A DNA stretch of 64,000 nt, from positions 8,395,455 to 8,459,454 of the forward strand of contig NC_037265.1 in NCBI RefSeq assembly GCF_000002425.4. The letters run 5' to 3'. Below, piece by piece: positions 14,531 through 24,240 of the stretch (position 1 is its first letter; each line of letters begins with the position of its first letter). A program made the translations under genes and the position numbers. Source of the DNA: Physcomitrium patens (taxonomy: Eukaryota > Streptophyta > Bryopsida > Funariales > Funariaceae). The notes beneath the pieces are model-generated. The model was not told the DNA's origin, did not search any database, and worked only from the letters and a program-made list of their open reading frames with translations.

Positions 14531-16253
14531 AGTAATAACTTAATTAATTATTTTTATTGTGGTTGCATAGTAAATTTCATTTAACATGTTAATTTAATGT
14601 TGGTAACCATTGCTTGGAAGGCCTAAAAGTAATTGAATTTTTAATATAAAGATTTAAATTAGTCTAACAATTACACAATTGGGAGCTCTCCAATTCCACC
14701 TCTTGGACTTGTTGTGTGGCATTGGTTTCATCAAGTGGTGAAATTTGGCCTCACACTCTACAACTAGGTACCTAATATATTTTCAAATAGAAAATCATGC
14801 TATACAAAAATATATAATATCAATTTGTATTGGTTTTGGCTTTGATGAATAAGTTTCTAAAATCTTAGGAGCTGCCATCATCACTTAACTTATTCTTCTC
14901 TAGCTAAGTCTTTGTTTTCAATGTCTTTTAAATAATCAATTGTCACATGCAATGACTAAAGCAATAAATTGTTCTATAGATTTTGCTTTTGGTATTGTCA
15001 ATAATAAATCTTTGACATTATCTTTTAATCCGTATCAAAATTAATTGATAAGGACTTTGTCATTCCAATCCACAATGCAAGAAAGATTTTGGAATTCAAT
15101 AATGCATATGGTTGTTGATTGTAATCCTTGTTGTAAAGATAAGAGCTTGATTTCTAATATTCCTTGTCAATCATTTTCTTTAAATGTGGCCCTAAATACT
15201 TCTAAATATAAATTCAAATCATAAAAGAATATTGAATCTTTTTCTATTAAAAGTATAAATCAAGAGAGAGCACTTCCAAATAAAAGTACATCTATGAATC
15301 TAAATTAAGTAAATCTATCAAGGTATTAAAAGAGATGCAATCTTAGATAGAGCTTGACTTATTCCAAAAATCCTTGAAATTTTAATCTTGTTCCATCAAA
15401 CTTCTCGAGCATACTAATCCTTGTCCTTATTTTACTTGTAAAAGCGATACTTCTTGGATTTAGTTGTGAAGTTAATTTACTTACTTCTTTCAACTACACA
15501 ACTTTTAAATGTAGATTTTGAACTTCTTTTATAAGTGTAGGATTAATGTTGCTGTGGTTGGCGCTTGTGATGCATGAAAATTTGATCCTAAGAGTGTTGA
15601 AAAGTTTGTGATAATCAATAATAGTTGTAAATCTATTCTTACTTTTACCAAATGTAGCATCCCTGATTTTTCCTTCTATTTCAAATAACTTAACAAATCC
15701 ACAAGTCAAATTAGAGGAAGATAATCTACAATTTCTAATATCAAATGAAAATTTCCACAAAAAAGAATAATTTTATTTTTTAAAGGATAATATTAGAATT
15801 AGAAATTTAAATATTTTGTTAAAATGTACATAATATATAACCTTCAAAACACAATAATAGAAGTGAAGTAACTCACTCACATCTAAAACAAGACAAGAGC
15901 ATTGAAGTAGCACTCTTGTCAAATTAATAAGGACATATATCTTGAAAAACTAAAAAATTAAGACATTCTTATATCACTCAAAAAGACTAGATAATCACTC
16001 AAAGATGATGTAATATTAGACTAGAATGGCTATTGAAAAAGATAAGAACACTAAAAACTCTTGAAAACAAGACTAAGGACTAGAAAGGCGTTGATAAGAG
16101 TAAAGAAGGCTTTACTCTTACTTCTATATATAATCTTAACTAGGATCTATATGGCAATATCATGTATGACCTTCAAAACATGTTGACTTTGTAAGAGATG
16201 TATCTTAACTTGCAAGATAAGTTTTATCAATGTGTGCCACATAGTTAGCTTGT

Positions 16254-16805
16254 TGTCATGGCCATAATCATGTAAGCTAATAATTACATATAGAAATAGG
16301 TAGAAGTAAGTAAAAGTAGATAAAAGTAAGTTAATTGTATAATATTTAATATAGAAGCTTCCTAGAAACTTCCTAGACGCTGCTTTGACTTCATAGGTGT
16401 CTTTAATTGACTTTTTGGATTAGAAACGTGGTCAACAAGTTGGCCATGTGCCACACATGTTGTTAGCTTGAAGATCAAGCTAACTATGTGGCCCACACGT
16501 AGAAAAACTTACCTTGTAAGTCAAGGCATGTGTCCTACAAAGTCAACACATATTGGAGGTCCTATAGAACGTCGCCACGTAGCCCCTAGTTAGATAGTAT
16601 ATATAGAGACAAGAGTGAAGGCTTCTTCACTCTTGTCAACTCCTTTCTTGCTTCTAGTCTAGTTTCAAGGGTCTCTAGTTTTCTTGTATTTTGGCAATAG
16701 GCATTCCAGTTTCTTTCTTAATATACATATTTCTATTTTGTCCTATTTCTTTTTGAGAAAAGTCTCACTTACTCTTTAGCTTTCATCGAGTTCTTGTCCT
16801 TGACA
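16254..16805 (+). repeat. 5' LTR of element H
   Basis: Begins TGTCATGGCC, ends TCCTTGACA. Differences from the 3' LTR are G/A, A/G, C/T, C/T, G/C, C/T and G/A. Confidence 0.97.
16598..16639 (+). promoter_or_regulatory. TATA box and predicted transcript start of element H
   Basis: TATATATA at 16598-16605. The CA at 16628-16629 lies about 31 bp below its first T, the usual plant spacing, so A16629 is the predicted +1. Bases 16608-16620 and 16625-16637 form a perfect 13-bp stem with a GCTT loop that spans this point. The first 11 predicted transcript bases, ACTCTTGTCAA, are complementary to 16808-16818. Confidence 0.65.
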
Positions 16806-16807
16806 GA

Positions 16808-16818
16808 TTGACAAGAGT
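16808..16818 (+). other. Candidate self-priming primer-binding site of element H
   Basis: TTGACAAGAGT starts two bases after the LTR and is the exact complement of LTR bases 16629-16639. Tf1/sushi-type retrotransposons prime reverse transcription with the 5' end of their own RNA in this way; whether H does so is inferred. A weaker tRNA-Met-like match, TATCAGAGC at 16829-16837, lies 23 bases from the LTR and lacks the TGG that would pair with a tRNA CCA end. Confidence 0.6.
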
Positions 16819-17017
16819 ACACTTACAATATCAGAGCTTTGTTTTTTCTTGAGTAAGAGTGGATTACCCCTTTCTCTTGACAAGACATAAGCGTATTAGA
16901 AGTTTGCGGATTACCCACTTCTAAACTGATATTGTTCTTAGTATCTTCTTTCTTATCAAGTCTTTCTTTTCTTTTGTCTTGAGCAATATCAAACAAATTT
17001 TTCTTCTTAGTGTCATT

Positions 17018-18022
17018 ATGGCAGAGCTTGTTGAAATGAAGAGTGCAATGGCACAAATGCAAGAGCAAATGAGGGAGTTAATGCTTGCGATGCATCAACT
17101 CAATTCACCAACACAGGAAAGAACAAGAATAGCAGAAAGTGGAGATATAGAGATGATCGGAGCTGCTTCAACATCTACAACAAATCACGTTCTTTTTCCA
17201 ATTGTACAACACCCTATAAGCACTAGAGAACCAAGAATTGCCTTACCTGAGAAATTTGATGGTACGAGATCAAAGTTTCGAGGGTTCATCAATCAAGTAC
17301 AATTGGCAATTGAACTTCAACCGCAAAGCTATCCAACTCCAGGATCACAAGTCAGGTTTATTGGCACTCTACTTTCTAGTTCTGCATTATCGTGGTTTTT
17401 GTCTTTTCTTGAACAATGAAATCCAATATTGGACAATTTGGAAGCTTTTTTGGCGGAGTTTCGATCTATGTATGGTGAACACGATGCAACTCGTGTTGCA
17501 ACAAATAAGATCCGAATTCTGCGACAAGGAAATTGCTCAGTAACAGTATATGCTTCACAATTTCGACAACTTGCAATTGACATCAAGTGGGATGATGCTG
17601 CACTCATCAGTCAATTTCTTTATGGATTGCAATACGAAGTAAAGAAATTGATGCTCAACTTACCTGATCCTCAAACTTTGAGTCAAGCAATCGATTTTGC
17701 GGTAAAATGTGATAATCGACTTTTTGAATTTCGATCTGAGAATCATTCACGGGAACCTCAACGTTATTACTCAATGGCAACATCAACATCTTTGCCAAAC
17801 GTACATTCGGAAGTAGAAGACATGCAAATTGACGCGGTACGTTTTAAACCTCTAACTGAGCAAGAAAAGATTCGTCGTCGTCAAGAAGGATTATGTTTAT
17901 ATTGCGGAGAACCTAAGCACACTGCTCAACATTGTCCAAAGAAACGACGCAACTATAAAATGAGGGGTACGACGGTCAAAGAAGACAACATGTCGGAAAA
18001 CGGATTCGTCCAGCTACAATAG
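17018..18022 (+). pseudogene. gag: gag of element H (one nonsense codon)
   Basis: Structural polyprotein of the retrotransposon particle. I take the ATG at 17018; it opens a short methionine- and glutamine-rich helix likely to be a coiled coil (MAELVEMKSAMAQMQEQ). The central retrotransposon gag domain follows (about 17235-17700, with LPEKFDGTRSKFRGF and later FRQLAIDIKWDD). The CCHC zinc knuckle CLYCGEPKHTAQHC is at about 17894-17934 and would bind the RNA. An in-frame TGA at 17417-17419 interrupts the frame, which continues open to TAG at 18020-18022. That last stop is kept in A and B and is therefore the natural end of gag. The single premature stop is consistent with C-to-T or G-to-A decay. 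Confidence 0.93.
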
Positions 18023-21000
18023 GGACCGTGCAGCTGGAACCTTGTACAACTCCTAATGAAGGTCCTATCCTCTCCTCAGAACCCTCTCCTTGTTTTATAA
18101 TAGACTTATATTTAAGACCTAAGAATTACAAAGCCTCTGCTTTATTAGATTCGGGAGCCTCAGCATGTTTTTTAGATGAACAATTTGTTAAAAGTCGTAA
18201 AATACCCTATGTACAGAAACCTAAACCAGTACATGTAGAAGTCATAGATGGTCGTCCCTTGTCTTCTGGAGATGTCACTCATGAAACTCATCCTATAAAA
18301 GTAACAATAGACGGTCATGATAGCTACATAGCTTTTAACATAATTAAATCCCCGTCCAATCCAGTTATTTTAGGTTTATCCTGGCTAGAAAAATATAACC
18401 CTCAAATAGATTGAAATTCGTGTAAACTTGACTTTTCCAAAAGCGTTATTAATAGTTCTACGAACCAAGTAAAAAATTATAAGTCTAGTACAGTAAAACC
18501 CGTACTGATAGGTGCAAAAGCATTTATACACGCAGCAAAAGAAGGATCAACTTTTGCTATTTATGTTGCACCTATTTCTGAAAACGTAAAGACTTCAAGT
18601 GGCATTCCAAGTCAATATCAGGAGTATCAAGACGTTTTTGAGAAAAAGAATGCAGATATTCTTCCTGAGCATCGTCCATATGATTGTTCAATCGACCTCA
18701 AGGAAGGAACTCAGCCACCATTTGGACCAATTTACAGTTTATCGCAAGATGAGATGGCTGAACTCAAGACATATATTGACGAGAATTTAGCGAAGAATTT
18801 CATACGCCATTCAAAATCTCCAGCAGGAGCTCCAATTCTATTCGTAAAGAAAAAAGATGGATCTTTACGAATGTGTGTTGATTATCGAGGACTCAACAAG
18901 ATCACAATCAAGAACAGGTATCCATTACCTTTGATATCGGGACTCCTTGACCAGTTGAATCAAGCTAAGATCTATACAAAAATAGATCTAAGAAGAGCAT
19001 ATAATCTAGTACGGATCAAAGAAGGAGATGAATGGAAGACTGCGTTTCGAACCAAGTATGGACATTTCGAATATAATATCATGCCCTTTGGACTCACGAA
19101 TGCACCAGCTGCTTTTCAACATCTCATGAATGATGCATTTCGTGAATTCTTAGACAATTTTGTCATCTGCTATCTAGACGATATCCTGATCTATTCCAAG
19201 AACGTCGAAGAACATGAAATACATGTTCGTCAAGTATTACAAAAACTTAGAGTCGCAGGATTGTACGCCAAGATGGAAAAGTGTGTATTTCACACTACTC
19301 AAGTTGACTTTTTAGGATACATCATTTCAAATGATGGTCTCATGATGGATTCTAAGAAAGTCCAAACAATCGTGGATTAGAAGATTCCAAGGACGGTAAA
19401 AGATGTCCAATGTTTCTTGGGATTTACCAATTACTATCGGATCTTCATCAAAGATTTCTCACGAGTTGCAGCTCCACTTACACGCTTGACTAGTAAAGAT
19501 AAATTTCAATGGAATCAAGAAGCGGAAGCAGCATTTGAAGCCTTGAAGACATCGTTTGTCTCTGCACCAGTCTTATATCGTGTTGACTTTTCCAAGGCAT
19601 TTTTTATGGAAACAGATGCATCAGATTTTGCCTTGGGTGCAGTTTTATCACAAATGGGAACAGATGACAAACTCCATCCGATAGCTTTTCATTCAAGAAA
19701 ATTCTCAGCAGCCGAGATCAATTATGAGATCCACGATAAAGAACTTCTTGCGATCGTGGATTCCTTTCAAGAATGGCGTCATTATCTAGAAGGCGCTTCT
19801 AGTCCAGTCACTGTGTATACAGATCACAAGAACCTCGAGTATTTCATGTCAGCACGCGTGTTGAATCGTCGTCAAGCTCGTTGGAGTATGTCTTTGTCAA
19901 GATTCGAGTTCATTATCACTTATCGGCCAGGAAAACAACAAGGTTTATCCGATGCTCTATCTAGACGTTCTTATTTTGCACCAAAAGAAGGAGATGCAGC
20001 TTTTGAGCAACAAAGAACGGTCCTCTTGAAACCGGAGCAATTTCATCTCCGAGCAATGAAATCAACATTGATTGTTGATTCAACTTTTCTCAAGCAAATC
20101 CAGTCCAGTATGTCCTCAGACCCTCTTGTTTATGATATCGAGAATAATTCTTCCAAGTCTCATGATCCTTCTAAGTTTGAGTTCAAGAATAATCTATTAT
20201 ATTTTGAAGGACGCCTATATGTTCCAGAAAGAGAAGCACGTTTACGTGTTCTTCAAGCACGTCATGACTTTCCAGCAGCAGGGCACTTTGGATATAATAA
20301 GACTTTGGAACTCATATCAAGAGATTTTTGGTGGCCACAAATGTGGAAGTCAGTCAAAGACTTTGTACAATCATGTGATATTTGTTCAAGATCAAAAATT
20401 CCTCGTCATCGACCTTACGGACTTCTTCAGCCATTACCTATACCAAAACAACCATGGTCTTCTGTTTCTATGGATTTCATCACAGATCTTCCAAGCTCAA
20501 GATCTTATGATTCTATATTTGTGATAGTAGATCGTTTCACCAAGATGGCACATTTTGTGCCATGTACAAAATCTATCACAGGTGAAGAAACAGCTAAGCT
20601 TTTCATTGATAATATCTATCGCTATCATGGATTACCTAAAGATATCATATCGGATAGGAGAACTCAATTTGTGTCAAGATTTTGGAGGACCCTTTTCAAG
20701 ATTTTAAAAGTGGACATAAAGCTATCTTCGGCTTTCCATCCTCAAACTGATGGACAAACAGAGCGCGTAAACCAAGTCTTGGAGCAATATTTAAGGTGTA
20801 CTATCAACTACCAATAAGATGATTGGACAACCCTTCTGCCATTGGCAGAGTTTGCTTATAATAATACGGTACATTCTTCCACGCAACAAACACCTTTCTT
20901 TGCCAATTATGGCTATCATCCACGACTTGATACTTTTGATTTTTCAAAAGTTGATAATCGTGCAGCAGAAGATATGACAAATCGGTTGTCAGAGTTACAT

Positions 21001-21516
21001 GCAATAATGAAGACACAATTGAAGGAAGCTCAAGAACGACAAAAGATAAACGCAAATCTATATCGTAAGGAGCAACCACAAATCAACGTGGGTGATAAGG
21101 TATGGCTACTTCGTCGCAATATCAAGACTACTCGACCTTGTGACAAGTTGGACTATCGTAGGCTTGGCCCCTTTTCTGTTTCTGAACAGATCAACCCAGT
21201 TGCATATCGGTTACATCTACCGGAGTCAATGAAGATCCATCCTGTATTCCACGTATCTCTTCTTGAACCATATAAGACAGTGGATATACAAGGAAGAAGA
21301 CAAATGCCACCGCCTCCTATAGAAGTAGATAATAATGAAGAATTTGAGGTGGAAGAGATATTAGACTCAAGGCGGCGCCGAAATAAGCTGGAATATCTTG
21401 TTCATTGGCGCGGATATGATATTAGTGAACGCATATGGGAGCCATCCAGGAATCTAGCAAATGCATCAGCTAAAGTCAAAGTTTTTCATCAACGACATCC
21501 ATCAAAACCAAGATGA
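17959..21516 (+). pseudogene. pol: pol of element H: protease-RT-RNase H-integrase-chromodomain (three nonsense codons)
   Basis: The pol frame is open from 17959 and overlaps the end of gag in the -1 frame. In order: aspartic protease (DSGA at 18148-18159); reverse transcriptase (KIDLRRAYN, then YLDD at 19171-19182); RNase H (ETDASDFALGAVLSQ from 19609); integrase with an HHCC finger (about 20250-20400) and a DDE core at D20473, D20653 and E20761, a D-60-D and D-35-E spacing; the GPF/Y module (about 21150-21280); and a chromodomain (about 21343-21489, with YLVHWRGY and IWEP), which in this group is thought to steer integration to methylated chromatin. Stops TGA 18412, TAG 19378 and TAA 20815 break it. 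The terminal TGA is at 21514. Clearly a chromovirus by domain order. Confidence 0.96.
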
Positions 21517-21610
21517 AAATCTTTCTTATAAAAGAGACAAGATTGAGGCAAGATAACATTCAATTTCCTATCCTTGTTTGTAACTTCTTTACATTTGTGA
21601 CGCTAATTAG

Positions 21611-22033
21611 ATGGAGAGCCAACAACCAGCGGATTCAACTCAAGAACCTTCGTTTGCTGATTTGCCGGACGAGACATTACGATTGTCACAACCTTCAAGA
21701 CGACGCAATCGAGATGAAGATCTTCAAGAACGACATGTTCTTCCTCGAACAGATGGTGAGATACAACGCGTTTGGTATCACGATTTGGGAAGGGACTCCC
21801 GATGTTTGGTGATTTTGCTAGAGGTAGGAACAACTCCTGATGGTGTTCCGAATATTCTATTCGAAGGAAGTTATGAAGGCCTCAATAATGATCAAATAAC
21901 TGGGTGGTCTTCCCGCCCTGGTATGGGACACTATCGATGGTTGAGAGGCCCTATCAATCATCTTCGAAGAGAACAGAGATCAGAGTATGTGGCAAATACA
22001 ATTCGTCGCATCACAGATTTCCTCAACATATGA
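21611..22033 (+). CDS. Third ORF of element H, 140 aa, unknown family
   Basis: An intact ATG-to-TGA frame between pol and the polypurine tract, 94 bp after the pol stop and in the gag phase. The first 50 residues are polar and acidic/arginine-rich (SQPSRRRNRDEDLQER); the rest is compact with conserved-looking blocks IQRVWYHDLGRDSRCLVILL, NILFEGSYEGL and GMGHYRWLRGP. There is no signal peptide or membrane segment, so it is not env-like. Remnants of the same blocks are in A (about 5690-6000), B (about 52846-53262) and C (about 8285-8717, minus), in the same place, so it is an old component of the family. It is the only H frame without a stop. I do not recognise a domain. The ATG directly follows a CTAATTAG sequence that could be a 3' splice site. 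Confidence 0.8.
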   Translation: MESQQPADSTQEPSFADLPDETLRLSQPSRRRNRDEDLQERHVLPRTDGEIQRVWYHDLGRDSRCLVILLEVGTTPDGVPNILFEGSYEGLNNDQITGWSSRPGMGHYRWLRGPINHLRREQRSEYVANTIRRITDFLNI

Positions 22034-22060
22034 TGACCGCTCCTCGTGGAACTCGTCTCT

Positions 22061-22074
22061 AGAAGGGGGGGTAA
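22061..22074 (+). other. Polypurine tract of element H
   Basis: AGAAGGGGGGGTAA sits directly against the 3' LTR start at 22075, the usual site for plus-strand DNA priming. The same tract, decayed, adjoins the LTR in B (53290-53304) and in C (complement of about 8251-8259). Confidence 0.85.
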
Positions 22075-22626
22075 TGTCATGGCCATAATCATGTAAGCTA
22101 ATAATTACATATAGAAATAGGTAGAAGTAAGTAAAAGTAGATAAAAGTAAGTTAATTATATAATATTTAATATAGAAGCTTCCTAGAAACTTCCTAGACG
22201 CTGCTTTGACTTCATAGGTGTCTTTAATTGACTTTTTGGATTAGAAACGTGGTCAACAAGTTGGCCATGTGCCACACATGTTGTTAGCTTGAAGATCAAG
22301 CTAACTATGTGGCCCACACGTAGAAAAACTTGCCTTGTAAGTCAAGGCATGTGTCCTATAAAGTCAACATATATTGGAGGTCCTATAGAACGTCGCCACG
22401 TAGCCCCTAGTTAGATAGTATATATAGAGACAAGAGTGAAGGCTTCTTCACTCTTGTCAACTCCTTTCTTGCTTCTAGTCTAGTTTCAAGGGTCTCTAGT
22501 TTTCTTGTATTTTGGCAATAGCCATTCCAGTTTCTTTCTTAATATACATATTTCTATTTTGTCCTATTTCTTTTTGAGAAAAGTCTCACTTACTCTTTAG
22601 CTTTTATCGAGTTCTTATCCTTGACA
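22075..22626 (+). repeat. 3' LTR of element H
   Basis: 552 bp, TGTCATGGCC to TTGACA, followed by target copy CTTGT at 22627-22631. Confidence 0.97.
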
Positions 22627-22832
22627 CTTGTTCAGCAAGCTACCAACACGTGATTTACTTATTGATCAAGTTTCTAACCTATCAATCAACTACAATCACA
22701 TATAAAGTCAAAGTAACGTCCATGAAGCTTCTAAGAAGCTTTTCTAGAAAATATTATGAAATAAATTTACTTTTATCTACTTCTACTTAATTATATAGAT
22801 AAATATTAAAATAAATATGTATGACTATAATA

Positions 22833-22973
22833 GGCTCTAATTTTCTAATCTTTAGTTGTAGCCATTTTAATTTCTTTTTGAATATTTATATTTTTCTTAT
22901 TTCTTTTTTATCATTTTTATTTAATATAGATCATGTTTATTTATATATATTCTTTAAATTTTTGTCTTTGATA
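22833..22973 (+). repeat. 3' LTR of element A, right remainder
   Basis: Continues the A LTR after element C: a GGCTCTAATTTT start, the TTAGTTGTAGCCATT block, and a TTTGTCTTTGATA end. Confidence 0.7.
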
Positions 22974-23657
22974 GACAAATCAAATAAATGTGACCTATCT
23001 AAGGTAATGGTGAGCTAATATTTAAAAAAAAATTGTAATAGTGTATCATTTAATAGAGAAATATTAACCATTAAGATAATTGTAAAAGTTTTAGCCAATT
23101 TATATGATTAATTAGAAGGATATTGGTTTAATAATTTATGTAAGGTAATAAATTGAAAGATCTTTGAATTCTTAATACCCATCTTCTATCCTAAATACTC
23201 CAATTGTATAAATAAAACTCAAAAAACCATCCTAATAAAAGTAATTCTAAACATATTTATTCCAAATTGAATTAAACTTCTATTAGAAGTAATATAAAGG
23301 TTGGCTACTACTACTAGTAAGAACCTCCTTTCATTGATTTACTTATTATTATACTACATGTATAGAGCAAAAAGATTATATATTATAGATTATTTATTAT
23401 ATAATAATTTTTTGTATTAATAATTAATATGTCTTAAATATATGTATTTTTTTAAAATATTTTATTTAAAAGAATTATTTTTAATATTTTTGTCTTAAGA
23501 AATTTAACTATTCAAATTAAAATATCTTTAATATCTTAACAATTTTTTTTATCTTTACTTTTCTGGATTAATCAATATTTTTTGCAGGAAATAGTTTTCA
23601 TCAAAAAATTAAAAAAAAAAAACAATTTATCAAATATCAAGTCTATTTATGTTAACA

Positions 23658-23699
<42 letters not shown>

Positions 23700-24204
23700 T
23701 TTTTTTATCCTATGTTTATAAAAATCTCATTTAATGTTTTTTTGGACATAATTTAAAAATTTATAAAAAAAACATATTTTTTATTTTTTTGTTTTCTAAA
23801 AAATATGATAATTTTTAATTATAATTAGAAATATTATATATTGAAGATATCATATTATTTGATTATTAGACTAATAAAAATTATATATTTATATTTATAT
23901 ATTTAGATAATTTATTATTTAATTTTTATATTTTTATATCATTATATCATATCTATTTTTGTTCTTTTATGCTCTCTAATAGCTCTATAATGCTCATTAT
24001 AAGATTTAATGAAGGGCATTCTTACTTGTCTTATATTAAATAATCTACAACAAAAATATTTTTAAATAGAGAATACTTCAACTTTCATACATTCTAAAAC
24101 TATACAAGAAGGTTAGCCTTGCATTAAAGCTCAATAATTACTTTCTATTGTCTTATAACTATCATCTTATCATACTGCAAGTTTTAAAATAATTTTATTA
24201 ATGT

Positions 24205-24240
<36 letters not shown>

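Larger units (their letters stand above)
12015..14806. mobile_element. Unclassified 2.8-kb insertion in the gag of element C
   Basis: C gag can be followed to about 12015 from the left and resumes at about 14807, judged against element B near 49040-49080, so this block is inserted. Its left end (GTGTTGTAATTCGG, then CTATATGAAAATA) and the complement of its right end (GTATAGCATGATTT, then CTATTTGAAAATA) resemble decayed inverted termini. About 12310-12490 is homologous to about 42205-42410 inside the solo LTR at 42011-43259, so the block may be composite. It is richer in CpG than the element around it. It holds the 180-bp repeats and the TTTTAAC tract listed separately. No coding function recognised. 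Confidence 0.5.
8285..15760 (-). pseudogene. Decayed gag-pol-ORF3 of element C
   Basis: Reading right to left on the minus strand: a B-type gag N-terminal piece (15760-15494, including the block NRFTTIIDYHKLFNTLRIK), mid-gag to about 14808, then the 2.8-kb insertion. After it come the zinc knuckle (near 11990-11940, CLYCGEAKYTTQYC, where the knuckle histidine has become tyrosine), protease, reverse transcriptase (about 11000-10550), RNase H, integrase and chromodomain (about 9100-8850), and the third ORF (about 8717-8285). Stops are frequent throughout. Confidence 0.75.
16254..22626 (+). mobile_element. Element H: young, nearly complete Ty3/gypsy chromovirus
   Basis: 6373 bp, bounded by TG...CA LTRs of 552 bp (16254-16805 and 22075-22626), with a perfect 5-bp target duplication CTTGT (16249-16253 and 22627-22631). 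The order is LTR, self-complementary primer-site candidate, gag, protease, reverse transcriptase, RNase H, integrase, chromodomain, third ORF, polypurine tract, LTR. The LTRs differ at 7 of 552 positions (six transitions, one transversion), so insertion is recent relative to A, B and C. gag has one and pol has three in-frame stop codons, all explainable by C-to-T or G-to-A change, so this copy could move only with help in trans. Confidence 0.97.
6415..22832 (-). mobile_element. Element C: decayed chromovirus inserted in A, minus orientation
   Basis: LTRs of about 530 bp lie at 6415-6939 plus 8241-8250 (3' LTR) and at 15925-16253 plus 22632-22832 (5' LTR). The two share long runs, for example both contain the same AGACATTCTTG and GACTAGATAATCACTC blocks. 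Three later insertions split it: E1, the unclassified 2.8-kb block, and element H. The internal sequence reads on the minus strand and matches element B best, including a B-type gag N-terminus. Directly after the 5' LTR the minus strand carries TTGACAAGAGTG (15911-15922). Confidence 0.85.
15925..22832 (-). repeat. 5' LTR of element C, interrupted by element H
   Basis: LTR sequence 15925-16253 resumes at 22632 after the H insertion and ends near 22832 (CTATAATA, a decayed complement of TGTCATGG). Joining the two sides gives an LTR of about 530 bp that matches the C 3' LTR. Confidence 0.8.
405..22973 (+). mobile_element. Element A: oldest Ty3/gypsy chromovirus, split by nested insertions
   Basis: A decayed LTR retrotransposon whose own sequence is 405-6414 plus 22833-22973; everything between is element C and what landed in C. 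The LTR starts at 405 with TGTCAC and the last LTR base is about 22973 (TTGATA, a decayed TTGACA). Flanks are AATAA on the left and GACAA on the right; both mismatches are transitions, so they fit one decayed 5-bp target duplication. The internal region can be followed against element H from gag to the third ORF. Stops, poly-A/T slippage and loss of CpG are everywhere, so it encodes nothing complete. Confidence 0.8.

Noticed and set aside
16829..16837. TATCAGAGC as a tRNA-Met primer-binding site
   Set aside because: It lies 23 bases from the LTR, lacks the TGG complementary to a tRNA CCA end, and is not kept in B or C, whereas the self-complementary site is.
20072..20524. 150-codon frame inside pol
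   Set aside because: Out-of-phase shadow of the integrase region.
21513..21812. 99-codon frame overlapping the pol stop (ATGA)
   Set aside because: It overlaps the better supported third ORF in another phase and its blocks are not the ones kept in other copies; treated as a shadow.
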